Below are positions 42,291 through 54,021 of a stretch of 64,000 bases of DNA, in pieces. The position numbers and the translations under genes are program-made. The stretch is from Tilletiopsis washingtonensis (lineage: Eukaryota > Basidiomycota > Exobasidiomycetes > Entylomatales): assembly GCF_003144115.1 (NCBI RefSeq), contig NW_020312014.1:1-64000 (forward strand), read 5' to 3'. Position 1 is the stretch's first letter; every line of letters starts with the position of its first letter. Below the pieces are notes generated by a model. It ran no database searches. It was not told the DNA's origin and saw nothing but the letters and a program-made list of their open reading frames with translations.

Positions 42291-45200
42291 ATGCCGCCCG
42301 GCTGCTGCGACGCCGCCGCCGCCAGCGTCGCGGCGCAGCGCAGCCCCAGCCTCGTCAACGTCAAGGACCTGCTCGCGCCCGCGGGCATCGTCGACATGCC
42401 CTCGCTCCTCGCCGCCTCGACGCCCGCCTCTGCGCACAGCGCGCTGGCGAGCTCCTCGCAGAGTGCCAACGTCGACGCCAGCAGCAGCAAGGCGGCGGCG
42501 CCGGCTGCGCCCTTCGAGCAGATCGGCTCGTCGCCGCTCCTCGACCCCATCGACGCCGCCGACCCCGAGCTAATGGCGCTCAGCGGCGGCAGCCTGCTGC
42601 TCGAGCAGTCCCGCGCCGCCGGTGGTGGCACGCGCCGCCGCCGCGCCCGCACCGCCAGCAGCGCCGCGCAGGAGTTCACGCCCGCGCCTCTGCGCACCCG
42701 CGGCCTCAGCAGCGCGGCTGACAAGGGCAGCAGCAGCGGCCAGCAGTACCTCGATGCGGCTGCAGCTCTTGGATCGGCCTCGACGAGCTCGTCGTCCGGC
42801 ACCGAGGGCACCACGCTCGCGCTGCCCGGCTCGTCTGCGCCGCCGAAGCAGGGCGCCGTCGTCACCAGCGCCGAGCAGCCCGGCTCGACGTCGCTCTCCT
42901 TCGGCGACACCACCACGGATGACCCTACCACCCACAGCTACCTGGACGACTTTACGATGGACACGACGCAGAGCCAGGCCACGTTCAACACGACGTACGC
43001 CTCCGTCGACGACAGCCCGGACAAGGCCGAGGCGCCGGCCAACGTCTTGGACACACATACGGCCGGCAGCGCCGCTGTCCTCACCTCGCCGGCTCGCGGC
43101 AGCCAGCAGAGCGCCTTCTTCGACGACGTCTCGAGTGGTGCAAGCCCTTCGCCGCACGAGAGCACACCGCGCAGGACGTTTGCGAGCCGCAGTGCCGAGG
43201 CTAGCGCGGAGCACACCTCTTCGCCGTCGTCGAGCTCCCTTCGCGAGGTCGGCTCGTCGCAGGTAAGTCGTCACATGAGCCGCGACGCGGCCAAGACTGA
43301 CTCATACTCTGCAGCAGCGCAGCTCGCCGATCTTCATCCCCACGAGCGGCCGCGGCGTGCGCTCGCACACGACGTCCGGCCTGCCTGTGCGCAGCTTCGC
43401 CCTTCCGGACGGCCGCATCGGAAGCGACTCGAGCGACAGCGAGCTTGCGAACGTGAGTGTGGCAGATGAGCAGTGCCTGTGTGCGTGGCTCTGACACGCC
43501 TGCAGCTTCGCGAGCAGCTCTCGGCCACCGAGGCCATCAACACGCTGCTGACGTCGCGTGTCGCCGAGCTCGAGGCCGAGACGGTGGCACTGCGGGCCCT
43601 CCTACAGCCCTCGATGGCCGCCGGCAGCTACGCCGCCGGTCTTGCTGCCGGTCTCGACCGTCAGAGCGACCCGGCGCACCTCGCCATGCTCCACTCGCAC
43701 GCGCCGCCGAGCGCGTTTCCTCACTTTGGCGACTTTTCGCCCGCCAGCACCGGTGCGAGCGTCACGCCCGACCCGTTCAGCCCGTTTGCGCCGCAGCAGC
43801 CTCTCGGCCACCCGCAGTTCGCAGCCGAGAGCCCAGTCGACAGCGCGGAAGAGTTCAGCTCCCGCGGCGGCTCCATCCCTGCCACGCCCGACCCGGGCGC
43901 TGACCTCTCGCAGTCGCCCTTCATGAGCATATCCAAGCGTTCACCGCAGCTCGTCTCGCTTGCGCATCAGCAGGCCAGTACAATGCAGAGGCAAGGCTCG
44001 AGTGCGATGCAGGCCGGCTTCGACGACTCCGAATACGCCTCGCGTCCTTCTCTGCTGCAGTCGTACAGCAGCTCGTACGCGGCGCAGCTGCAGAGCTCGG
44101 ACTCGCACTCACGCGGCCAGACGGCAAGCGACGGCTACTTCATCGTCGATCCGCACCAGAGCGACGGCTACCTCCACGTCGTACCGCAGCTATCGCCCAT
44201 CGGCCTGGGCCTCGAGTTCGAGGGCGACAGAGCACACGCGCCGACGTCCAGTCCTCCGGAGCCGGCTGTCGCCTCCGGATTGCAGCTCCGCTCGAATGCA
44301 GCGCCGACGACGTACATGGCCGGCAGCGTGCCTGGCCCTGGCCTAGGCTCGACTCGTATGCGTGCCACGATCCCGTCGGCGACAGACGTACCTGTGAGTG
44401 CTTGACCACAGCGGCAGCGTTGCTCCGCTGACGCTGACATGTCTCCAGGTGCCACGCAAGGACAAGGCACCTGCGCACGAGATCTACGTGCCGCCGGATG
44501 TGAGCGCGGCCCTTTCATGCTCTTTCTCTGCTGACACGTCCCACCTAGGTCCTCGTCAACCGCGCGCTGAGCGGACGCAGCCAGGACGCCAGCATCACGC
44601 TCCAGGTGAGCTGTTCCCACGCTTGCGAGCACATGGAGGCGCTCACCCCTGGTGTCCTTCCAGCAACAGCTCAAGTCGGCCACGCCTGAGCGCAAGGCGG
44701 CAATCATGCGTGCTCTCGAGCCTCATCTGCGCCGCCTCGCCGAGGACAAGCATGGCAACTTTCTTGTGCAGCGCGCCAGTGAGTATGCAAGGGCGCGCCT
44801 CGCGAGGCCTGGCTGACCTGCTCCGCAGTCGGCTGTGATGCGCAGATCTGCTGGAAGCTGAGGTGAGTGCTCCGTCACGGGTGAGCAATTGAGCGGTCAC
44901 TGACTCGGCTGCGTCAGAGGCCACTTTGTCGATCTCTCACTGTCGCAATTCGGCTGCCACGTTGTGCAGCGCGTGAGTCGGCCCTCGCTTCGTGTGTCGC
45001 GCTCATCACTGACGGCGCGCCCTCAGATCCTCGACGAGGATGAGCGTCTCAAGATCAGCGTCGTCGAGGAGCTTCTGTCGGACCGTCTACTCGACACGCT
45101 CACCTCTCGCAACTCTATCCACGTTGTGCGTGCGCTGTGCGTGTGCTCATTGTTCAAGCTGACCCTTCTCGCTTGCAGTGGCAGAAAGTGCTCGAGGTGA

Positions 45201-46174
45201 GTGGCCGCGGCACGTCTCGGAGTGCTCTAGCTCACAGCGATACCACGCCAGATCGACTGGACGCAGCCCGAGTTCCGCTCGACCGTCTTCGACGTCATCA
45301 ACCACGCCATGCGCGGCCGCTGGGCCGACACGGCGACGCAGGAGACGGGCTCGATCATCTGCCAGAACATCTTCGAGAGCGCGGACCCTGCAGAGAAGGC
45401 GAGTGATGAGCTCTCCGGCCTCGGCTCCGGCGTCGGCATCTGCCAGCTGACCCATACCTGCGGCCACAGGAAGGCTGCATCTCCGAGATCCTCGAGCACA
45501 CATGCGAATGCGCCGCGAACCAGTGGGGCGTATGGGTGGTGCAGCACATCATCGAGCACGGCGACACGTGCGTAGGGCGCCGGCAGGGTCGCTTGCACCG
45601 CTGACGTCCGCAAGCAGGAAGCACCGCCAACTGGCGTTTGAACGTCTGCTGCAGCAGGCCGTTCCCCTCACGCTGTCGCAGTACGGTGCGTGCCGCTGCT
45701 GCACGTGCTCAGACCGCCACTTACAGCCTCTGAGCAGGCCAGAAGGCCATCATGAGTGCCCTCAAGTCGCCCGACCAGCACTTCCTCAACGCCTACCTCG
45801 ACGTGCTGTGCGATCGCGAAGGCGCGTCTGGCGCGGCGGGCATCAGCGCCGCCAGCTCCTCGCACCGCCGCTCCGTGCTCGTTGACGTGGCGTCGGCGCC
45901 GCAGGGCCTGCAGATTGTCACTCTGGTGCGTCGTGCCCCCTCATGCCCACCTGCTGCATGCTCACCGCCCCTGCAGCTCCTCACGTCGGTCAGCAACGAG
46001 CAGCGCGAGCGCATCATCCGCACCGTGCGCAAGAACAGCGTCTTTCTCAAGGGCAGCAAGGCCGGCCTGAAGGTGCACCAGCTCTGCGGTGAGCAGCCTC
46101 TGCTCTCGTGCTCTGCACACGCACTGACTCGTCTTGTCACGCCAGAGCGTGCCCGCGCCTTTACCGGCTACTGA
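42291..46174 (+). CDS. Pumilio/PUF-family RNA-binding protein
   Basis: Post-transcriptional regulator that binds mRNA 3' UTRs through an array of PUM repeats. Sixteen exons: 42291-43262, 43315-43452, 43506-44393, 44449-44499, 44549-44605, 44664-44778, 44829-44862, 44918-44972, 45027-45125, 45179-45196, 45252-45398, 45470-45567, 45618-45685, 45738-45925, 45977-46088, 46146-46174; 1022 aa. The first 680 residues are Ser/Ala/Pro-rich and disordered, with one short coiled coil (LREQLSATEAINTLLTSRV). Repeats include KHGNFLVQRAIG, QFGCHVVQRI, NSIHVWQKVLE, ETGSIICQNIFES and NQWGVWVVQHIIEHGD. Intron 11 (45399-45469) is GC-AG. The start could be 42216 instead. Confidence 0.85.
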
Positions 46175-46497
46175 TCCGTCGTCTCGTCAACCACACACCA
46201 TGCTATACCTACAGTCCCGTTCAAACCTAGTCACAACCACCCCGCAAAAGCCGCACGCGCTGCTCAGCAGCCCTCTGCACCGTCTCGTCCTCATCCGCAT
46301 CATGTCACTGTCCCTGCGTCGGCAGCACGACGCGCCCTGCTCGCACTTCATACTCTTCACGCGCACGCTGTCTGATGTCTGAGATGCGAAAATTGAGAGC
46401 TCGATCTAGCGGCGGTATGGTACATGGCAGAGACGTGACGGGAGGCCCAGAAAGAACGTGTGGTGGTGGCATGCGAAGCGGAAGGTAGAGGGGCGCA
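46175..46497. other. Convergent intergenic region, 323 bp
   Basis: 3' regions of the PUF gene (+) and the symporter (-). Somewhat AT-richer than coding sequence; no feature recognised. Confidence 0.5.
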
Positions 46498-48755
46498 TCA
46501 AGTCTTGACGGGCGACTCATCGGGCGAGACGGGCACGACCTCGACGCGCGGCTGCTGCGCCTGCTCGCCACTCTTGCTCGTCTCCGACTTGTGGTCCTCG
46601 ACCTTGCTGCCCTCTGGTTTCTCCTCTACCGAGCTCTGGCCGTCGCTTGCCGCCTGCTTCTGCTGCTCGCGCTGCTCCTCGAGCTCGCGCTCCTCGAGCG
46701 CATGCAGCGCCGGGTGCTGCGCGTGCGGCACGGTAGGCAGCGTCGACTCGTCGCGGCGCTCCGGCGGCACGAAGACGTCGAACCAGCGCGGCATGCTAAA
46801 GCACAGCACGATCACAACGATCGGAATATGTCCCAGGGCGAAGCCGAGGATGTGCAGCGGGTCGTAGCGCAGCTGGTAGAAGCTCGGGTAGCTGAAGCTG
46901 TAGACGATCGCGAGCACCGGGCCGGAGACGTAGCGCAGCAGCGGGCCCCAGAACGGCGGGATGCTCCAGTTCTTGCCCGTCGCGACGATGCGGTTGAGGT
47001 CGCGGCGCAGCTGGTTGCCCTGGTAGGCGGCCACGTACCAGAAGCGCTCCAGCCACACGTACTTGCCCCAGAAGCTCGGCGGGCGACTGAGCGGCGTCTT
47101 GCCAAGAATCATGGCGGCCAGGCTGCCGAGGATGTAGAGGCCGAAGCCCACGCCTGCTCCGGCTGCCGGAGACACGGCATGCGCGACGGTCACGCCACAG
47201 ATCATGCCTCCAAAGTAGCCGCTGTTGTAGCTTGCGAACGCGGGCAGGCCGACCTCGGTGATCACGTCGCGGTACCGATACACGGACGTGGAGAGCGTCA
47301 CCTCGCAGAATACGACGAACACCAGCGCCACGTCCGAGACCCAGCGATCGACGCCGGTCAGGAGCGCCTCGCCGAACTGCGTGCAGTACGGCAGCGAGAA
47401 GCAGAACGAGACGAGCACGCATGCAGCGACGACGAGCGTGCGGTTCTGGACGCGTCCCGTATCCAGAATCGCCGTGACGACGGCATCAAGCATGGCGAAT
47501 GCCGAGCTGTAGCCGAGCGTCATCAGTGTTGTGAACAGGGCGAAAGCCCAGAAGTTGGCGCCGGGCAGCTGTGCCACGGCCTCGGGCAGCGTGAGGAAGC
47601 CGACGGTAAAGGCGCCGAGCGGCGGCGCGCCGGGCTCGGGGAAGAGCTGCAGGAAGCCCACGACGCCGAACACGGCGAATGCGGCGAAATTCTCGAAGAG
47701 CACGTTGCTTCCAGCAATCAGTAGGCCGTCGACCACGACGTTGCTGAAGCGACTCGAGTACGAGGCGTAGCTGGTGAAGTAGCCGAATCCCACACCGATC
47801 GAGAAGAAGACCTGGGAGCATGCCGTCTGCCAGATGCGACCGTTGGCGAGCTGTTCTCCGCGCCACGTGCCGACGAAGAGCCGGACGCCGTCGACGGCGT
47901 TGGGCAGCGAGCATGCCCGTCCGACGAGGATAATCGTGATCACAATGGGCATGCCCATCGTGAAGTATACGACACGGCCTGTCATGCCTACACCTCGGAA
48001 AATGCTGATGAACACGAGGAAAAACGTGAAGACCGACCATCCAACAGTCTCGCCGATGAAGGCGATGTTCGGGTACTGCGTGTAGCTGAGCACGCTGTTG
48101 CCGGAGGCGGACAGCTCGCCGGCGATCGGCGTTGGGTTCGCCACGACCTCTGCGTAGAAGTCCGGAGCACGGCCGGCCCACGGCAGGGGCGAGATGAACG
48201 AGTTGCGCCAGTACGTCATGACTGCGAGGCGTCAGCACGCGTGCGACAGATGCCGTCGACTGTAGTGCCGGCACTCACTCCAGGCGAGGTTCACGACGAA
48301 ATAGGGAACCACCAGGAAGGCGACCCACAGCATGCCCAGTCCGACGCCGCGCAGGCGCTTGCTGAGCGCGTTGTACGCGACGACGCCTCCCGCGCGGTGT
48401 GCCTGTCCGATCGACAGCTCGAGCATGAGCGTCGGAATGGCGATGAGGATGACGGCCATGAAGTAAGGAATGAACCATGACAGGCCCGCCTGGGCGTTGT
48501 AAACTAGTGATGCAGCAGTCAGCACGTGGCCAATCTGCGCACAGACGCCGCTGCACTGTCCGGAGTGGTCCCGCCATGTCCAGCGCAGGGTGTTCACTCA
48601 CCGACCGACGGATAGCGCAAGAGATTGCCCATGCCTGCGCAGCCCGACATGCTCGCAAGGACGAAGCCGGCGCGCGAAGGCCACACGTCGCGCCCATCGC
48701 TGCCCTTGTCGGCCGTCGGCGCCAGCTTGCGCCCGATGCGGCGGAGGGCGTTCAT
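46498..48755 (-). CDS. Sodium:neurotransmitter symporter (SLC6/SNF) family protein
   Basis: Polytopic membrane transporter with the LeuT fold, expected to move amino acids or related solutes with Na+. Three exons: 48755-48602, 48503-48279, 48221-46498; 700 aa. The protein opens with VWPSRAGFVLASMSGCAGMG and NLLRYPSV, helix 1 of the family, followed by VYNAQAGLSWFIPYFMAV, LELSIGQAHRAGGVVAY and YFVVNLAWIMTYWRNSF. The middle carries SQVFFSIGVGFGYFTSYASY, and ITEVGLPAFASY later. The last 90 residues are a charged Glu/Gln/Lys-rich cytosolic tail ending PVSPDESPVKT. Fungal members exist but have no well-known substrate. The SCD6 gene upstream is on the same strand, about 1 kb away. Confidence 0.88.
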
Positions 48756-49794
48756 CGTGTGAACGGAGAAGAGAGCTTGATGCTCAAAGCGGTGCAGCTA
48801 TAGGGCTTGATGATGGCGAAAATGCGAGGTGAAGGGCTGATGCTGGAGGAGGTGCGAAGGTGTCCCTCATGTGGAGTCGCAGCTGCCTTTTGTCGGCGAC
48901 GCGAGCCCGACGCGCGGGCGGCTCACAGTGCGCCTGCGCTGCGGCGCGTCACTGCCCAAGTCTTAGTGCCGCACGGCGGCGGCGCGCCAAGCATGACGCT
49001 CGCAGCGCCAAGACCGCGCCTGCCTGCGGCGCTCGGTGTCTTTGCCGCCGCGTGACAGCCTGCAGCAGCAGCCGCAGCCGCAGCATGAGGTGCGGGTGGC
49101 GCGGGGCGTGAGAGCAGCATGTGCGGCAAGATGGCGAGATGTGCGAGAGAGGCAAGATGTTAACCCAGCTGGCACGACGTCAGTGTGGCAGAGGAGGGCT
49201 CGTCCTCGCCCTGAGGACGGAGGCACCACACGGGAGGCCAGCACCGCTCGAGGGCGCAGCAAGAACGCCGGACGCTGAGCTGCTCCGCTCAGGTACCGCC
49301 AGGACACGGCGCCGCCCGCCATGGGCACCATCTCCGTCTCCACCTCGCCGGCCTCGCTTCCCTGCTCGGCACACCTGCATGCATCCTGCAGGCTGCAGCA
49401 CGAACCCATGACGCATCGGGAGACCCTGAGCACACCATTCGGCGGTGTGCGGGGCGCACGTGAGCTGCCTGCCGGGCGGGTTCCTGTTGCGGGATGCGAG
49501 CGTGTGCATGTGGATGCGGGCCAGGCACGAACCTCCGCCGGCTCGGAGGCGCTGCCGACGGAGCCAGCAGCCACCCGCACACCGTGTGTGCCTGGCGCTC
49601 TGCATTTGGCATCTCTCCTTCAGAGCTGCATCAGCCACAGCCGCCTCTCGCAAGCACAGCAAGCACTCCACGCATGAGACTGGTAGCTGGATGATCAAGG
49701 AACTGTGTAGTTGCAAGAGTGACGAGGACGGACGCAGGCAGAGAGCAGCACGCTCGCCGGGCGCGCGTGACTTTTGAGGGCAGCGACCAGCGTC
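48756..49794. other. Intergenic region, about 1.04 kb
   Basis: Promoter of the SLC6 gene and 3' region of SCD6 (both minus). Two minus-strand frames of about 180-205 codons cover 48963-49716 but are Cys/Arg/His-rich without conserved blocks; I treat them as chance. No RNA gene seen. Confidence 0.45.
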
Positions 49795-51251
49795 TCAGAG
49801 GCCGCCGTTCTGCTGTCCCTCTCCGCGCGGTGCGCCGCGCCCTCTTCCCCGTACACGGCCCCGCCCGCGGCCCCGGAAGCCCTCGCGTCCCGAGCCAAAG
49901 GCGGCCGTGTCACCCACCTCGCCAAACGTGCTCATGTTGCGGCGCTCCTCTGCCATGCGATTGGCGCGCGCTCCGCCACGCCCACGGCCGCCGCCCATGC
50001 CGTTGTGCGGTGCCTCGGGCGCAGGGTTGCGCGGCCCGCCATGGCCGCCGCCGCGACGATCGTGCCGCTCGCGCACTTCGGAGGAGATGCTGTCGAAGAA
50101 AGACTGTGCGTGCCAATGTTCAGCCCTCGCACAGCATCGCACGTCAGGCGCGGCACTCACCGTGCTCTTGTCATAGAAGCTCTTCGGCTCCGCGGCAGGC
50201 GGCGGAATCGCATCCAGACCGCCCTCGGCCGCGCCGCGCTCCTGCTCCGGCGAGCCCGCTGCGGTCTCGCGCTCCTTCTCGAAGCGCGCGTTCGCAGCGG
50301 CAAAGTCAAAGTCCGCGTCGGGCACCTCCACGAGCGCCGCCGCGGCTGGGCCACGCCCCGCGCCCTGATCAAAGACGCTGCGCTCGGCGCGCGGCGCAGC
50401 GCGGCCGCCGGAGCCGGGCACGGCGCGCGTCTGGCGAGGCGACGTCTGCCCCTGGCGCGCGGCAGCGGCGGCGGCGGCGTGCGGCACGGCGGGCAGGTTG
50501 GCGCTGCTGGGCGCTGCGGGACGGCCGTTGGCCTGCTGCGGCGCCTTGGCCGGCGGCGCGCTGCCAACAGAGAGGTTGCCCATGGACGAGGCCAGCGAGG
50601 CGGCCGTGGTGCCCTCGCTCGAGGCCGCGGGCTGCGAGGGAGCGGCGGCAGCGCTCGGAGCGGAAGCCTGAGCGGCAGCGGGCGCAGCGGCAGGCGCTGG
50701 AGCTGCTGCCGGCGCCGGAGCTGGAGCAGGTGCTGGAGCAGGCGTAGACTGCCATCATGCGGCGTTAGCATCGCCCTCTCACCCAGGAGGCGCCGTGGAC
50801 ACTCACACCGATGATGGCCGGATCTTGGAAGGCCGGCTGCGCAGGCGGCGGCGCGACCTCCGGGTTCGGGTCGTCGATCGTCAGATCCTTGACGTCGGCG
50901 GCGCGGAACACGATGCTCTCGTAGCGGTTCTCGCTGCCCGGCATCTCCTCGTACGGGCGCCCAAGCGCGGCGAGGCGCCCTTCGGTGCCGCATGCTCGCA
51001 CTGCGGGGCCGTGTCAGCGCTGAGAGACGGACTGCGCAGGGCGACGGAGCTCACCATTCTTGAGCGAGATGGTCGCCTGCTCACTACGAAGCCCCACAGT
51101 GTCAGCATCGCTGCTGCACAGCTCCCGCCGAGCCGCAACTGCGCCTGGCGCTGCACGGCACGCACCTGTTGAGCGACACGAGGCGGCCCTGGTAGCGCAC
51201 CTCGGACTTGGACGTGAGGCTGATGAGAGCGCCGATGAACTGGTGCGCCAT
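49795..51251 (-). CDS. SCD6: LSM14/SCD6-family mRNA translation repressor
   Basis: P-body component that binds eIF4G and decapping factors to repress translation. Five exons: 51251-51166, 51083-51055, 51000-50807, 50748-50161, 50103-49795; 401 aa. LSm14 domain: MAHQFIGALISLTSKSEVRY, GRLVSLN then SEQATISLKNVRACGTEGR, and YESIVFRAADVKDLTI. The middle is an Ala/Pro linker with PAPAPAPAPAP. The FDF motif is DADFDFAAANARFEKE, the FFD box YDKSTSFFDSISSEV, the TFG box NMSTFGEVGDTAAFG, and an RGG tail (FRGRGRGRVRGRGRGAPRG) closes the protein. Exon 2 is 29 nt; its acceptor at 51083 was chosen because it alone restores the conserved NSE motif. Confidence 0.93.
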
Positions 51252-51550
51252 GGCTGCGGGCGAAGACGGAGGCGAGGAGGACAGAGAGAGAGTGACCCGA
51301 GGCGGATGCAAGAGGTGGGGAAGCAGGCGCGGGAGGCTTCGCGCTTGTGCGCATCGACGCAGCGGGGTCGTGCGCTGGCCGCTGGCGTGTACATCACGTG
51401 ACGCCGTCCCCGCACAGGGTTGCGTGCAGCGGAGGACCTCGCTTTGGCACTCCTCTGCTTCAGAGCGACGCAGCAAGCATTGCGATTGCGCCCCGCTGCA
51501 GCCCAGAGATCTAGATACACATCACAGAGAGGGGACAGGGTTCCTAGTGC
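51252..51550. other. Intergenic region, 299 bp
   Basis: Promoter of SCD6 and 3' end of the VTT protein gene. No element recognised. Confidence 0.45.
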
Positions 51551-53367
51551 TCAGCCACGGCCGCCGACCACGCGTGTCCACAGCTGGCCGGCGCGCTCGC
51601 CCAAGCCCGGCGCCTGCTGATGCTGGCCGGGATAAGGCAGGCCTGGGCTGCCGCCATGGTGGCCCAGCACGCGTGCCGCCTTGCTGCCGCGTCGTGGCGC
51701 CGCCTCTTCCCGACGGTCGTCAAAGACGCGCGGCGCCGACGAGAGGCTCGCCGCGTCGGCGTCTTCGTCGTCCGAGGAGGGCACACTGGCGTTGCGCTCA
51801 TTGCGCCACGCCGCTGTCCCACGTGCGCCGGGCAGCGCCGCCTCTTCGTCGCGATAGCCACTCATGGCATGGCGCAGCGACACGCGCGGCAGCTCGTCGT
51901 CGTCCGACTCGTCGTCGTCGGCAAAGTGCCCCGTGCCGCGGCGGCCCACGAGCGTCGAAGGCCGCGCGCCTTCCTCGCCGTCCAGACGCAGACGGCCGGC
52001 GGGCGCCTCGGCCTCCTCGAGCGGCGCGGCGCCCGTGTAGCGCTTGACGAGAATGGGCGTGAGGGCGGCGGCACACACGACGACCATGAGCACCGCGTTG
52101 CGCACGGAGAGGAGGTTGAAGTCATCCGCGCTGCAGAGAGAATCGCGTCAGTAGAGGCAGTGCAAAAGTGCGTCATGCACCACACACCTCGACATCTGAT
52201 CCAGCTTCTCGCCGATCGTCGTGTGGATGACCGACACGGCAAAGATGCCAAAGAAGGTGGACACCCAGAAGAGCGGCACCTTGATGCCCAGGTGCGGCGC
52301 AAGGATGTTGACGATGTTGTGCGGCGGCAGCGGCATCATGCTGTGCGGGCCTGCTGCATGAGCAACCGATCTGCGGCACAGCACAGGCAGACGACGCACC
52401 GGATGACAATCATGTAGCTCAGCAAGTTGTCCTGCTCGCCGATGCGCTCCTTCCACGCATCGACGCGTGCCTTCCACTTGGGCATCGCCACGAGCACCTC
52501 GCCGAGGTACGAGGAGATGAGGTAGCAGATCGTCGCGCCTGTCGCGACGCTCTGGAAGCAGGTCAGGCAAGCGGCGTCAGTGGTAGCAGCGGGCGGCCAG
52601 GGAGCAGAGAACACGCACTGCGCAGACGATTGGCAAAGCCAGCGGCACGCCCCACATGGCGCCGGCGAGGATGGACATGTACATGCTGCCGGGGATCGAG
52701 AATGCCTGCAGGCTGTGGCAGAGAGGAGCGGGCATGAGCATTGCGGTCAGTCGCAGTAGTCCGCCATGCAAACTGCACAGCAGCTGCCTGTTGGGCAATG
52801 CTCCGCTCAACTCACAACATGTACACGACGATCCAGCAGAGCATGACGCGCGCAAAATGCTCCTCCTTGTAGTGCTGCAGCACGGCATTGAGCGCCTTGA
52901 GTTGCTCAAAGGAGCGCGGAATGGCCAGTGCCTCCTTGTCCTCGCTGAAAGCGAGCGTCAGTGCGAGAGTCCAAGAAAGGAGTGCCGGTGGGACGAGAGC
53001 TAGAGCTGCCGCCGCCGCTGCGCCGGTCCTCCGCCCCTCGTCGCACAGCGGACATGTGCGCTCTCACTCACGGACGGATCTCCGGCAGGCCGAGCCACAG
53101 CGTGCCCACGCACACGAGCGCACACACGACAAACAGCGTCGCCAGCTGGCCCGCTGCTCTCAGCAGTGTCTGTCGCTGCCGTGCGCGCAGGGCCGCGTCT
53201 TGGCGCGCCTGCTCGTCGGCGGGCAGCAGATGCACGGCACTGCCGTCGGGCGAGAGCGCGCCGTCGGCGGAGACGTCGCGCAGCGCGTGTCGCGAAGCCA
53301 GGGAGGCGCCCGAGTCGACGCGGCGCAGCGAGGCGGCGGCGCGCGAGGGCGAGAGCGAGTGCGCCAT
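51551..53367 (-). CDS. VTT-domain (TMEM41/Tvp38-like) membrane protein
   Basis: Family of ER/Golgi multi-pass proteins with lipid scramblase-like folds; TMEM41B and VMP1 act in autophagy. Six exons: 53367-53072, 52944-52816, 52712-52619, 52551-52400, 52340-52188, 52130-51551; 467 aa. Membrane helix LATLFVVCALVCVGTLWLGL; then QAFSIPGSMYMSILAGAMWG, matching the VTT motif around F-x-x-P-G; GATICYLISSYLG; PLPPHNIVNILAPHLGIKVP; FFGIFAVSVIHTTIGEKLDQ; and a final helix AVLMVVVCAAALTPILVKR. The last 150 residues are an acidic, Ser-rich cytosolic tail. It shares a divergent promoter with ATG2. Confidence 0.88.
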
Positions 53368-54021
53368 GTCGGGCGAGGGCGCGGCGACGCCGGCGTGGAC
53401 GTGGGTGAGGCGAGGGCGCGCGCAGCTGGCAGCGAGAGATCAGCGCTTGAGCGGGCGTGCGCAGGCGATGAGATAGTGAGGCAGAAGGTGTCGCAGTCGG
53501 GCAGGATGGTGGTGGTGGGAGCGTCGCTGGCCCGGCACGTCGGCACGCGAGGGTCCCTCGCGTGCTGGCGGGCGGGCGACACTGCTGGAGTGCCCGGGCT
53601 GTGCTGAGCTGAGGCTGGCGTGACCTGAGCGGGGTGCGTGGGAACACTTTCCGCACGCGCCGTGTGGAGTCAAAGCGCTATCGGAGCCCCTGCTGCGCCT
53701 CATGCAGGCTCCTCGCTCTCGACCCTCATCCCGGCCGCCGCACGCCTGGCCGCTACGCTCTGTATCTCTGCGTGTCTCAGCCTCACAGCGCAGCGCTAGT
53801 CACGGCCGATCGCCGGTAGCGAAGCCCCTCACGGCGCGCTGCGGCGCACGCGCCTTGCCGCTGCTCCTCCACCTTCCGCTGGACCCCGGCACACTTCGCG
53901 CGGCTGGCCGGCGCTCGTCTGCTGCTGTCAGCACCGCACTCCGCTCTCCTCTACGGCTTGCAACCTTCCTCGCTCGACCATCGGGCCTGCTGCGGCGCCG
54001 TAGGCTGGCGGCCAGAGCAGC
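53368..54021. promoter_or_regulatory. Shared divergent upstream region of the VTT gene and ATG2
   Basis: 654 bp between the two start codons. Bases 53640-53950 are less Gly/Ala-codon-like and more mixed than the flanking coding DNA. No specific binding site was recognised; the promoter role is inferred from position only. Confidence 0.45.
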
